From the NCBI RefSeq assembly GCF_001870735.1, contig NZ_MORL01000001.1:747222-811221 (forward strand): a stretch of DNA of 64,000 nucleotides, read 5' to 3'. Below are positions 52,147 through 61,003 of the stretch, piece by piece (position 1 is the stretch's first letter; every line of letters begins with the position of its first letter). Both the position numbers and the translations under genes were made by a program. The notes below the pieces were generated by a model, which worked only from the letters and a program-made list of their open reading frames with translations, was not told where the DNA came from and did not search any database. Origin of the DNA: Arsenicibacter rosenii. Its GTDB lineage: Bacteria; Bacteroidota; Bacteroidia; Cytophagales; Spirosomataceae.

Positions 52147-52817
52147 CCTTCTTTGAGAATAAAGCCAATACCGGATTTCGTATGAATCAGCTTAGGGGTA
52201 AAATCCCGGTCAATTTTCTTGCGGAGATAGTTGATGTACACATCAATAAAGTTAGTGCCGGTGTCAAACGGCATATCCCACACCCGGTCGGCAATTTCCG
52301 TACGCGGCAGCACCCGCCCCTGATTCAGCAGCATGTATTCCAGGAGATTAAACTCTTTCGGGGTCAGTTCAATTTCCTGACCCGCCCGCCACACAGTCCG
52401 GGTCCGCTGATCGAGCTGTAAATCGGCCAGCGTCAGCAGGGCTTCCTGCGGCCGTTTGGCATGGCGTTTCAGCAGCGACCGGATCCGTACAAAAAGCTCC
52501 CGGAAATCGAACGGCTTCACCAGATAATCATCGGCCCCGGCATCGAAGCCCTCCACCTTATCGTCGGTAGTGCCAAGGGCGGTGAGCATCATAATCGGCA
52601 CTTCCGGCTGGCTTTTGCGGATTTGCTGGCAAAGATCAAGGCCGTTGAGGCGGGGCAGGATAATGTCCAGAATCAGCAGGTCGTAGGTTTTGGCATGCGC
52701 CATCCGGTGGCCCGTCAGCCCGTCCGGTGCCAGCTCAACCTGAAACCCTTCTTCTTCCAGCCCCCGCCGGATCAGATCGGCAACCCGCTCATCGTCTTCA
52801 ACAATCAGTACCTGCAT
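52143..52817 (-). CDS. OmpR-family response regulator (CusR/CopR-like)
   Basis: The 224-residue product has a receiver domain (Asp8/9, phospho-acceptor Asp51 in LLILDIILPRLNG, Lys around 101) and a C-terminal winged helix (LDQRTRTVWRAGQEIELTPKE, GTNFIDVYINYLRKKID). It controls transcription with the adjacent sensor kinase; by context the target is the efflux operon downstream. It overlaps the kinase gene by 4 bp. Confidence 0.95.
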   Translation of the reverse strand: MQVLIVEDDERVADLIRRGLEEEGFQVELAPDGLTGHRMAHAKTYDLLILDIILPRLNGLDLCQQIRKSQPEVPIMMLTALGTTDDKVEGFDAGADDYLVKPFDFRELFVRIRSLLKRHAKRPQEALLTLADLQLDQRTRTVWRAGQEIELTPKEFNLLEYMLLNQGRVLPRTEIADRVWDMPFDTGTNFIDVYINYLRKKIDRDFTPKLIHTKSGIGFILKEG

Positions 52818-52902
52818 ATACCCGTCCCGTAATCAGCATTTAATTCCCGACAAAGGTAACAGGCCGGGGCGTTTTTCCGGTGACCGGCACCGGTTAAAGC
52901 AA

Positions 52903-52938
52903 ACGGGGAGTGCAGGCCCGATTACCTGCACTCCCCGT
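52903..52938 (-). terminator. Terminator of the lyase-family gene
   Basis: Perfect 14-bp stem: ACGGGGAGTGCAGG (52903-52916) and CCTGCACTCCCCGT (52925-52938) with an 8-nt loop, 30 bp past the stop of the minus-strand gene. Confidence 0.8.
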
Positions 52939-52967
52939 CCGGTGCTTCTGATACGGTACCTGACCGG

Positions 52968-55900
52968 CTACTTACTGCCCGAACCGACCGGGTTCAGGAT
53001 CAGTTTATCCGCCGGCGCAGCGACAGTCACCGTAACCTGTTGCCGGCTACCGTCTTCTCCGTTAATCTGCAGGAGGTATTGGCCCGGCTGCACGATGTTC
53101 TGTGCCACCACCTGATATTGTCCGGATTCTCTGTACACGTTACTGAAGACATACCCTCCCGGCCCGGTGATAACAAATGAAATGCCCTGCGCCATAAAGG
53201 AGATGGCTGTTGTCGTCCCGCTCATCGGAACGGTTGCAGGATAGCTGATGGCTACGGCAGGCAGGCCTTTTTTCACCACAACAGTAGTCACAGCGGTACA
53301 GCCATCCGGCAGGGCATTCCCCGCTGTGATGGCGTAACTACCGGCCTCACTAACGGTAAAACTACCCGATCCGTTGCTGGTCAGCGTTCCGGGTCCCGAT
53401 AGGGTGTAACTGGTCGCGCCGGTGGCATTCGCCGTAATCGTAACACGGGTTATGTCTTTGGTCAGTACGCCGCTGACCGACGCCAGCAAGGGGCCGACAC
53501 TTCGTGGTTTTTCGCTGACAACGGCCGTTGCCGACGCCGTGCAACCGTTGGTGGCGCGAACCGTTAACGAATAAGTGCCCGGCAAACTAACCGGCAGATT
53601 AACGGCCGTCAGCGATAGCGGAGCCAATCCGGGGCCGTCAACGGTATAGGTCAGTGGGGCTGGTCCGGTCGCCGCTGCCATGAGGCTGGCCGATGCCGCG
53701 CAGGTTATTGTACCATTCGGCGCGAAGCTGGTGATTACTACCGGTGTGCTGCTGCCGGTAACCTGAATCGTTTGCTGGTTTGTGTTGCCGGTAATCAAAT
53801 CCGTAACTGTAACCGAATATGGCCCGGCCAGCGTCACACTGGCGACACCCGTCGGCTGCTGCCCCGTAATTCCCGGCCCGCCAAACACAAAACTGACGCT
53901 GGTCGCCGTACTGCCTGCCGTCAGGGTAACGGCCGGTTGCTGACATGAGAGCAGGGCCCCGTTTGAGGCTGTCAGGCTCAGGCCGGGCGTAACCGTACTG
54001 CTGGTCACGTTCAGCGTCTGGCTCACCGGTGCGGCTGCTTCATACGTATCGTCTCCCGCCTGAGTGGCCGTTATGGTCGTTGAGCCGATCCCGACGATGC
54101 GTATTTTTCCGCTTACGATGGTAGCAACTCCGGTGTTGGAACTGACGTAGCTGACCGATAGCCCGGAACCGGCCGTTGCTGCCGGATCTACATCCGGATC
54201 GCCGGGCTGCCTGTCAGGCAAGGCACTGAATGCGATGGTCTGGGTACGTTTGGCCGCGATCAGAGCAATATCGTTGCCGTCGCCGCCCTGATAGCTGATC
54301 CGGAAGCGTACTCCCTCGACCTCCACCAGACTTCCTTCAGCCAGTCCGTCAAACGTACCCGCAACCGGTGTATTCGCCGTATTCTCCACCAGGATAAAAA
54401 CCGTTCCTACTGCTACGGCCGACAAAGTACCGATGTGGCTGACCGTCAGTGAGGCCCCGCCGATTGCAACGCCGTTGGCGACAACCTTATCCGCTTTGCT
54501 CTGGCTGGTACTCAGTTCCGGCTGGTAGCCGGCCCCGGTCGTCAGATTCAGAGCACCGGCGACGGTAAAGGAGCCAATGCCGGTGCCTGGCAACAGCCTG
54601 CCCGAACCGCCAACCGTCACGGATGAAGCCGTACGGCCACTGCCCGTCAGGACCCCTCCTGTCACCGAAACCGGTCCGGCAAGGGCGCTGCTGACGACCA
54701 GCGTGCCGTTGTTGACACTGGTAACCCCCAGGTATTCATTCGTGCCGCTCAGGATCAGTTTGCCGTTGTTGACCGCCACCGACGAATAATAAGGCGTTCC
54801 CCCGATGACAGTCGTCCCGTTTTTCAGCGTACCGGATATGGTTTGTGTTCCGGTTCCGGTTTTTTCAATCACTACCCGTCCTTTATCCACGGTATCCGAT
54901 GTCGGGCCTGAACTGACCGTCCCGTCAAACACGCCATCCTGGTTATCCGCCCCGACAGCGAGTGTAGCTACGCCGTTGGTGAGGTTGCTGCGGGAAAAGA
55001 TAAACGCATCCGACGTACCATCGAGCGCCCCGACAGTCTGCTTATTGGCATACAGATTGGCTCCGTTGAAAATCAGGGCCGCCGTTGCGTCGGTTCCCAT
55101 CGTCAGACGGATTGGCGGCAGCAACACATCATTAGCCTCGGTCAGGCTGTTGGTGGTGTTGTGCAGCTCAATAGCTCCCTGCGTCAGTTTAATTCCTCCC
55201 TGCATGGCGCTCCAGTCTATGGCCGCCTGAATGCGCAGGCCGGCATAAGACGAGCTTCCGCCGTAAATCGGGGTTGTGATATTCAGGCCCTGGGTTCCGG
55301 CAATTTTTAACGGAATCCGCGTGTTGTTGGTCGAATTGCCGAGAAAGAGCTTCCGGGAACCAGTGTTAATCATGTTGATCGCTGGCGTACCCGACAGTGT
55401 CTGAAACGTCAGCGTGCCTCCGTTCAGCCCGTTGGCCAGTGTCAGCTCCGAAGTGCCGTTGGCGGCGTAGGTCAGTGTACCGATGGTGATGGGCCCATCT
55501 AAGGCTACCCCGCCAATATTGCCAAACGACGTCGGGCCGAACGTAGCATTGGCTTGCGCACCGCCCGGAATCACCGATCCGCTCCAGTTCGCCGCCGTCG
55601 ACCATTTCAGGAAGCGGTTCCCCGTCCCATTGGCAATGGAACTGGTTGCCGTAATGGCCGTCCCGCCCGGGCGCAGCGAAAGCTGAATCCGCGAACCACT
55701 AACCGCCACAACGTTATAGTTAGTATTGGCCGTAAACCCGCCCGGAACCGTGCCCGTCAGCCGCACCTGATCGCCGACCGTAAATGTTTGTCCGGGCCAC
55801 GTCAGGTCTGCACTTCCGCTGGTTGACGAAAGGGTGCTGGTCACGATACCGGCCGTATTGGTCCAGGTACCATCCGTAACCCCGGGTATCTGATTGACGG

Positions 55901-57368
55901 TCAGCGTCTGCGAAACGATAGCAGCCGGACGGTACTGACTATCCCCCATCTGCTGGGCAATAATGACCGTTGATCCGGGCTTCAGCACGTGAAGTGTACC
56001 GTCGTCATTCACCGAAACAATTTGTGGATTGGTGCTGGAATAGACAACCGTCAGTCCGGAAGAGGCTGTGGCACCCGGCGCAAAATCAGCCGCGTTATAG
56101 TCTTTATTCGGGATGGCCGGAAAGGTAATGGTCTGGCTGTTTGGCCGCACCGGTTCGTCGAGAGAAGCCGTCAGTGTTCCGAAACCAAGCTGATCGTACC
56201 CGCCGCTGTTAGGGCCGAAATTACCGCCGCCGCCCTCTGGCCGGACGATCTGCGCAAAACGGGCAATGTGAGGTGCTGACAGCCCTTTCCGGTTCACATA
56301 ATGGTTATACACCATTTCCCAGACCGGTCTCAGGTTTCCGCGCCCGTCTTCCGACACAATAGTCTGCACAACGCCAATGCAGTTTCTGTACGTCGTAAAC
56401 GGCACCTCATAGCCAAGGTTATATTTCGCAATGTATTCGAAGCCTTTCAGCAGCCGGTTGTCGTCATAGCCATAGAGGTCATCGCCCTGGTTCCAGGCCA
56501 TTTCGCAGAAGGTGCCGGCCAGTGCCACCCCCAGAACGGTATGTCCCTGATCGCGGCCACTTTCCTGCCACTGCCCGAGGCTACCGTAAAGCGCAGGCAC
56601 AACATGTTTGATCGACCCCATGCCATTGCCGTTTTTAAAGTAATCGACAGCTTCATTGTAGATGTCGCGCCGGTCACACAAGACCCCGATGGCCAGCATC
56701 GAAGCCATGTTACACAAATCCCAGTTTGCCCAGTAGTTACTGATGCAGGCGCCGTTGTGATTCACCAGAAAATCGTGGTTTACCGGGTACCAGACGGTCA
56801 GCATCCAGTTCTGGAATTTTGTAAAATCCGTACTCGTCCAGCCGCCGTATGACCGCATGATTTCGGCCGCGTTGGCCAGCTGATACCCCTGAATACCAGC
56901 CAGCAGAAACCGGTCGGATGTACCGCTGATCGTAGTCATACCGGCGGCCCAGGCATTGAGGATCGCAATTGATTTGTCGGCGTAGGCATTATCTCCCGAA
57001 ATTTTCCACCGGAGTGCGGTCTGGTAGGCGGCCGCGGCATCCCGGAAAAGTGATGCGTAATTTTCGGTATTTGTCCCGTCGAACCCGCGGTAAACGATGG
57101 CCGGAACAGGATTGGTGAAGTTACGGGTCAGCGACGAATTGGCATTGGCAACCAGCACATCCCAGCCCGCTTTCCATGGCTGGGCATTGGCAGCCACCTT
57201 GCTTTTCATCCGGTCGAAATCACTTTCCTTGTGTAACAGGCCCGGATGCACAAACGACTGAGCGTGTAGCTGTATCGTTACAGCCATTAACAATAATGTC
57301 AGGCATATAAGCTGCCGAAAGGCAATACCTCCCCTTACCCGGCCAACGGGTGAGAAATGTCGGATCAT
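52968..57368 (-). CDS. Giant secreted alginate-lyase-family protein with autotransporter-like and Ig-like repeats
   Basis: The 1466-residue product has a signal peptide (QLICLTLLLMAVTIQLHAQ). An alginate-lyase-family (alpha/alpha-toroid) domain covers about residues 40-400: HPGLLHKESDFDRMKSKV, RFLLAGIQGYQLANAAEIM, ACISNYWANWDLCNM, ESGRDQGHTVLGVA. The NYWANW Asn and the RDQGH Arg/His fit catalytic positions. Then come Ig-like modules (SQTITFPAIPNKDYNAADF) and a section with passenger-associated repeats (IEKTGTGTQTISGTL, VNNGKLILSGTNEYLGVT, GSGRLLPGTGIGSF). Further Ig-like domains and a C-terminal GPGGYVFSNVYRESG motif follow, shared with the repeat protein at 23074-26352. It is probably a surface uronate-polysaccharide lyase; the substrate could be alginate or another polyuronate. 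It is monocistronic. Confidence 0.85.
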   Translation of the reverse strand: MIRHFSPVGRVRGGIAFRQLICLTLLLMAVTIQLHAQSFVHPGLLHKESDFDRMKSKVAANAQPWKAGWDVLVANANSSLTRNFTNPVPAIVYRGFDGTNTENYASLFRDAAAAYQTALRWKISGDNAYADKSIAILNAWAAGMTTISGTSDRFLLAGIQGYQLANAAEIMRSYGGWTSTDFTKFQNWMLTVWYPVNHDFLVNHNGACISNYWANWDLCNMASMLAIGVLCDRRDIYNEAVDYFKNGNGMGSIKHVVPALYGSLGQWQESGRDQGHTVLGVALAGTFCEMAWNQGDDLYGYDDNRLLKGFEYIAKYNLGYEVPFTTYRNCIGVVQTIVSEDGRGNLRPVWEMVYNHYVNRKGLSAPHIARFAQIVRPEGGGGNFGPNSGGYDQLGFGTLTASLDEPVRPNSQTITFPAIPNKDYNAADFAPGATASSGLTVVYSSTNPQIVSVNDDGTLHVLKPGSTVIIAQQMGDSQYRPAAIVSQTLTVNQIPGVTDGTWTNTAGIVTSTLSSTSGSADLTWPGQTFTVGDQVRLTGTVPGGFTANTNYNVVAVSGSRIQLSLRPGGTAITATSSIANGTGNRFLKWSTAANWSGSVIPGGAQANATFGPTSFGNIGGVALDGPITIGTLTYAANGTSELTLANGLNGGTLTFQTLSGTPAINMINTGSRKLFLGNSTNNTRIPLKIAGTQGLNITTPIYGGSSSYAGLRIQAAIDWSAMQGGIKLTQGAIELHNTTNSLTEANDVLLPPIRLTMGTDATAALIFNGANLYANKQTVGALDGTSDAFIFSRSNLTNGVATLAVGADNQDGVFDGTVSSGPTSDTVDKGRVVIEKTGTGTQTISGTLKNGTTVIGGTPYYSSVAVNNGKLILSGTNEYLGVTSVNNGTLVVSSALAGPVSVTGGVLTGSGRTASSVTVGGSGRLLPGTGIGSFTVAGALNLTTGAGYQPELSTSQSKADKVVANGVAIGGASLTVSHIGTLSAVAVGTVFILVENTANTPVAGTFDGLAEGSLVEVEGVRFRISYQGGDGNDIALIAAKRTQTIAFSALPDRQPGDPDVDPAATAGSGLSVSYVSSNTGVATIVSGKIRIVGIGSTTITATQAGDDTYEAAAPVSQTLNVTSSTVTPGLSLTASNGALLSCQQPAVTLTAGSTATSVSFVFGGPGITGQQPTGVASVTLAGPYSVTVTDLITGNTNQQTIQVTGSSTPVVITSFAPNGTITCAASASLMAAATGPAPLTYTVDGPGLAPLSLTAVNLPVSLPGTYSLTVRATNGCTASATAVVSEKPRSVGPLLASVSGVLTKDITRVTITANATGATSYTLSGPGTLTSNGSGSFTVSEAGSYAITAGNALPDGCTAVTTVVVKKGLPAVAISYPATVPMSGTTTAISFMAQGISFVITGPGGYVFSNVYRESGQYQVVAQNIVQPGQYLLQINGEDGSRQQVTVTVAAPADKLILNPVGSGSK

Positions 57369-57807
57369 ACGTATGGTTTAGACTATTTACGAAGGATAAT
57401 AACAGATAATGAAGCACTTAACCGGTCGTTGCGCCCCTGTTATCCGGCAATGGCAATATGGCATTTACTAACGCTACCCTATAAACGCCGGCAAAATCCG
57501 TGCGCTATAACAGCTTGTCATCCGGCTTTACTGAAAAAGCCCGCTGATATAATTGTCTATAGAATCAATTGCGTTATTCCTGTTTTAAAGGGAAATAGTC
57601 AGCCATTCGCCCGCCATACTCTTATGGCTGCACTCTTTTTTTTTGCCTCCCGCCATTACGTTGTTTTTCAATCCTTTGTAAACAGAGAGCAAACTAAAGG
57701 CAAGCAAACAGGAGTTGTTCTGAATGTTGCCTGACCTGAGGCCGTATGCCCGCCAGAATGACCTGTTTTCACAACGGGGAGCAGCTGATACCTTCCTGAA
57801 GACGTTT
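57369..57807. other. Intergenic stretch without a recognisable gene
   Basis: About 440 bp between the lyase-family start and the end of the PAS kinase, both on the minus strand. Frames here are interrupted or not protein-like. A T-rich run near 57629-57641 may belong to transcript ends of the kinase. I see no RNA gene and no clear promoter box. Confidence 0.5.
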
Positions 57808-59844
57808 TTAACCCGCCGATTCTTCTTTTGGCAGAAAGACTGTAAAAACGGCTCCTTTGCCGGGCATGCCGGTGGCCTTGATGATCCCGCCGTGATTAGC
57901 GACGACCCGCTGACAGGTAGCCAGACCAATGCCGGTGCCGGCGTACTGATTTTTCCCGTGCAGCCGCTGAAACATCTGGAAAATACGGTCCGCATTTTTT
58001 TCATCGAACCCGATGCCATTATCCGATACCTCAATGCAGTAGTATCCGGAAGCCGGCAACGGCATAGCTGCGGGCAGGGTTAAACCGGCGGCGCTGACTT
58101 CCCGGCACGTAATCCGGATTTCGGGCCTGATGTCTGTCCGGCGGAACTTCAGCGCGTTACTGATCAGATTCTGAAACAGCTGCCCGAACTGGAACCGGTC
58201 ACCCCATACCTGCGGCAGCGGATCTGCATGCAGAACAGCATCGGTCTCCTGCAGCGTTAATTCCAGATTATCCAGCACGGCTCCGAGCACCTGGTTTAAA
58301 GAAACATGGGTTGCTGTTTCCTTACGGGAGGTCACCTTTGAATAGGTCAGTAAATCGCTGATCAGTCCTGACATACGAATGGCCGCAGCCTGCATCCGGT
58401 CAATAAATGTCACGCCATCGCCCAACTGAAATGCGTACCGGTCTTTCAGCAGATCGCCGAAGGATTTGATTTTCCGCAGCGGCTCCTGCAGGTCATGGCC
58501 CGCTACGTAGGCAAACTGCTCCAGATTCCGGTTTGACTCTCTGAGCTCCCGGATCAGGTTGTCTAACCGGACGGTCCGTTCGTTAACCTGCCGCTCCAGT
58601 TCCTGCTGAAGTTGCCGGTGCTCTGTTATGTCCTGCGCAATACCTTCCAGCCGCAGCGGTTTTCCGGCAGCGTCATAGATGACCTGGGCCTGTGCCCGGA
58701 TAATGCGAATCTGACCGGTAAGGCGGTTAATAACCGGGTGCTCATTATCATACCGTCCGTTACTGCCGGGCTGCCAGGTAGCCTTCAGGGCAGCGGCCAC
58801 AGTCTGGCGATAAGGTTCCGGCAAGGGGTTATACGCTTCATCAAGTGGCCTGGTCGCTTCCGAAAAGCCCAGCCAGTCCATAAACCGTTGCGAATAGCTG
58901 ACAGTCCCCTCGTTGATTGCCAGCGTCCAGGTCGACAGTGCTGCCAGTTCAATCGCATCCTCAAGCGCCGACTGTGCCTGCCTGACCTGTTGGGTTGCCA
59001 GCGTTTCGGCCGTTACATTCTGAATAATACCGATAATTTTTGCCGGCTTATCGTCCTGATACAGTACCTGGCCGATACTCCTTAAATACAAAAAATCACC
59101 TGTCCCTGAGCCGTTTATGCGATAAATCACATCATGGCGGCACTGTTCTTTTGAGGCGAGTGACTGAGCAATGGTCTGTTCAACCATGGTCCGGTCCTGC
59201 GGGTGTATCCGGGCAAATGTATCTGCGTGCAGAGCGACATTGGCCGGCAGCCTGAACCAACCGGCCACGTTGTCGCTATACCGGGCCGTTGCCGTTTCCA
59301 GATCGACTTCAAATGTGCCAAGCTCTGCAATGGTCAGTGCATTCTGGAGAAACGTGGTTTGCCGGCCCAGTTCACTGCGTTTAAACCGCATACGGATGGT
59401 TTCGGCAGTAACATCCTGCATAATCCCACCCAGCAGCGGACTGTCGTCTACGGATCGCGGCTGACCGCTCATCATATCAATTTGGCTTACGACAATGTGC
59501 AGTGCATTGTCGTCTACGGATCGCGGCTGACCGCTCATACGCAGCCACCGGTACTGCCCGTCTGTTAGCTGACGGGTCCTGAATGTGTACTCAAGCCGTT
59601 TGGCTGAAGCCGATAACAAAACGGCATCAATGGCTTCCCGGAGAAGCGGGTAATCCTGCGGATCAATAAAGTGCATTAGTTCCGTAAAACCAAACCACCC
59701 TGTTAACTGACACCCCGTTAATGCCCGGCTCGTGTCATCGAGAAAGAGCATACTGCTTTTCGGTGCCAGCGACCAGATGCCGATACCGGCGGCATCCATG
59801 GCCTCAGCGGCAGTAAAAGACGGAGGATTTGTCAGATTATGCAT
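57808..59844 (-). CDS. Multi-PAS sensor histidine kinase (soluble)
   Basis: The 678-residue product has three PAS/PAC units (about 10-150, 165-285, 290-415) followed by a coiled coil, HisKA (AYVAGHDLQEPLRKIKSFGD) and HATPase_c (NLISNALKFRRTD, SDNGIGFDEK, GTGIGLATCQR). There is no transmembrane helix. The kinase core is a close relative of the one in the stressosome operon (FAYVASHDLQEPLRK). The first PAS carries an in-frame 22-codon duplication giving MSGQPRSVDD twice. No response regulator is adjacent. Confidence 0.9.
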   Translation of the reverse strand: MHNLTNPPSFTAAEAMDAAGIGIWSLAPKSSMLFLDDTSRALTGCQLTGWFGFTELMHFIDPQDYPLLREAIDAVLLSASAKRLEYTFRTRQLTDGQYRWLRMSGQPRSVDDNALHIVVSQIDMMSGQPRSVDDSPLLGGIMQDVTAETIRMRFKRSELGRQTTFLQNALTIAELGTFEVDLETATARYSDNVAGWFRLPANVALHADTFARIHPQDRTMVEQTIAQSLASKEQCRHDVIYRINGSGTGDFLYLRSIGQVLYQDDKPAKIIGIIQNVTAETLATQQVRQAQSALEDAIELAALSTWTLAINEGTVSYSQRFMDWLGFSEATRPLDEAYNPLPEPYRQTVAAALKATWQPGSNGRYDNEHPVINRLTGQIRIIRAQAQVIYDAAGKPLRLEGIAQDITEHRQLQQELERQVNERTVRLDNLIRELRESNRNLEQFAYVAGHDLQEPLRKIKSFGDLLKDRYAFQLGDGVTFIDRMQAAAIRMSGLISDLLTYSKVTSRKETATHVSLNQVLGAVLDNLELTLQETDAVLHADPLPQVWGDRFQFGQLFQNLISNALKFRRTDIRPEIRITCREVSAAGLTLPAAMPLPASGYYCIEVSDNGIGFDEKNADRIFQMFQRLHGKNQYAGTGIGLATCQRVVANHGGIIKATGMPGKGAVFTVFLPKEESAG
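59442..59538. repeat. 31-bp direct repeat inside the PAS kinase gene
   Basis: TGTCGTCTACGGATCGCGG plus CTGACCGCTCAT occurs at 59442-59472 and 59508-59538, offset by exactly 66 bp (22 codons), so the reading frame is preserved. It inserts a second MSGQPRSVDD in the PAC part of the first PAS domain. Confidence 0.9.
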
Positions 59845-59918
59845 AAAAACGAAAGGCCTGTGCCGGAAACCGAAGGTACTGCACTGAAAAGGCCTGTGAT
59901 ACCGGATTCATCGTAAAG

Positions 59919-60101
59919 TTATTTACAGGCCATGGCAGAGCGGGGCGGTGGCGGGCAGATTTGAGCCTCCCCGGCAGTTATTGCCTGAACAATGATGTGT
60001 TGGGCAGGTCCGTCTTCCGGTTCGTCAAACCGGATGGTACGTATGGAAAAACCACATCTTACCAACCAGACTTCATCGAAATGAGCTGGTCGGCAGGACA
60101 T
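59919..60101 (-). CDS. Hypothetical small protein (60 residues)
   Basis: ATG 60101 opens MSCRPAHFDEVWLVRCG, FSIRTIRFDEPEDGP, AQHIIVQAITAGEAQIC, PPPPRSAMACK. The beta-strand/helix pattern (VWLVRCGFSIRTIRF, HIIVQAITAGEAQ) looks protein-like, with four Cys. It lies between the DUF892 gene and the PAS kinase on the same strand. No homologue recognised; it may be spurious. Confidence 0.35.
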   Translation of the reverse strand: MSCRPAHFDEVWLVRCGFSIRTIRFDEPEDGPAQHIIVQAITAGEAQICPPPPRSAMACK

Positions 60102-60148
60102 GGTTTCCGGAGTAATTTCTGAATTGTATCGCTACCCTTTATGGAGGG

Positions 60149-60667
60149 TTATTCCTGGCTGGCATCAACATCCACCGACGATTCTGCCAGTTCCGTCAGC
60201 AATTCGTCGGTCTTTTTCTCCTCAGACAATGTCTGATTCAACAAAACCGCCGCCTCGTCCAGACCCAGCTGACTGGCCAGGGTCCGCAGCGTGCCATAGG
60301 AGGCGATTTCATAATGTTCTACTTTTTGTGCAGCCGAAATCAGAGCCACATCACGGGTACTAGTCCCGGCATCGGTATCGTCCAGCAGTTCTTTGGCCTC
60401 CTTGACAAGCCCGTCCATAGCCAGGCATTTCTTCGTGGTCACTTTTTCACCAATAACCGAAAAAACCTGCTCAAGCCGCTGTACGTGCCCTTCGGTTTCT
60501 TCGAGATGTTTTTCAAAGGCAGCCTTCAGTTCTTCTGAAGTGGCCCCTTTTGCCAGTTTCGGCAGGTTTTTGACCAGATACTTTTCTGCCCAGAGAATAT
60601 CCTGTAATTCATTTACAAAAAGCTCCCGCAGTGCGGAATCAGGGTGTTTTGCTTGTTTCGTCGCCAT
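60149..60667 (-). CDS. DUF892 ferritin-like protein (YciF/YciE type)
   Basis: The 172-residue product is a four-helix ferritin-like DUF892 protein: ALRELFVNELQDILWAEKYL, FEKHLEETEGHVQRLEQVF, DVALISAAQKVEHYEIASYG, LGLDEAAVLLNQTLSEEKKTDE. The Glu and His residues (ELQD, EETEGH, KVEHYE, EEKKTD) form the expected diiron site. Members are stress-induced; the exact substrate is unknown. MATKQ at 60667 is the natural start; an upstream in-frame start at 60706 adds 13 unrelated residues. The acidic C-terminus (AESSVDVDASQE) is short. It is monocistronic. Confidence 0.9.
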   Translation of the reverse strand: MATKQAKHPDSALRELFVNELQDILWAEKYLVKNLPKLAKGATSEELKAAFEKHLEETEGHVQRLEQVFSVIGEKVTTKKCLAMDGLVKEAKELLDDTDAGTSTRDVALISAAQKVEHYEIASYGTLRTLASQLGLDEAAVLLNQTLSEEKKTDELLTELAESSVDVDASQE

Positions 60668-61003
60668 AATAAATCGGGTTTGACTTTGTGTTAGACACAA
60701 AGCCATTAAGACTTCAGATCCGGTGCTTGTTTACGGTCGGGGACAGTAAATGAGCTTTTGGTAACCAAAACGCCTATTTTTTAAACTTTACTGCTTACTT
60801 TCCTCCGAATCCTTTCCTCCGATAGCCTTTGTCTCCGGTTGCCCATTCGGATGCTCTCTGATACGGGAAAAGCGTTTGATCCGGCGGGAAAAGCGGTGGC
60901 GAAGCCGCCTATGACGCTGGTTTTATACCTTCCGAAGTAGGAACCGGCCATTTTTTGGTTTTACCTACCGGAAATCGATTCTTTTCACCTGTTTGCCAGT
61001 CCG
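60668..61003. other. Divergent intergenic region with a palindrome
   Basis: No gene seen. It separates the minus-strand DUF892 gene from the plus-strand Tm-1-like gene and must hold both promoters. TTTTGGTAACCAAAA (60756-60770) is a perfect 7-bp-arm palindrome about 90 bp upstream of the DUF892 start and is a possible operator. TTTCCTCCGA occurs twice near 60799-60822. Confidence 0.4.

Noticed and set aside
57357-57734. 125-codon plus-strand frame in the gap before the PAS kinase
   Set aside because: Composition is not protein-like, it has no recognisable motif and it starts inside the divergent lyase leader.
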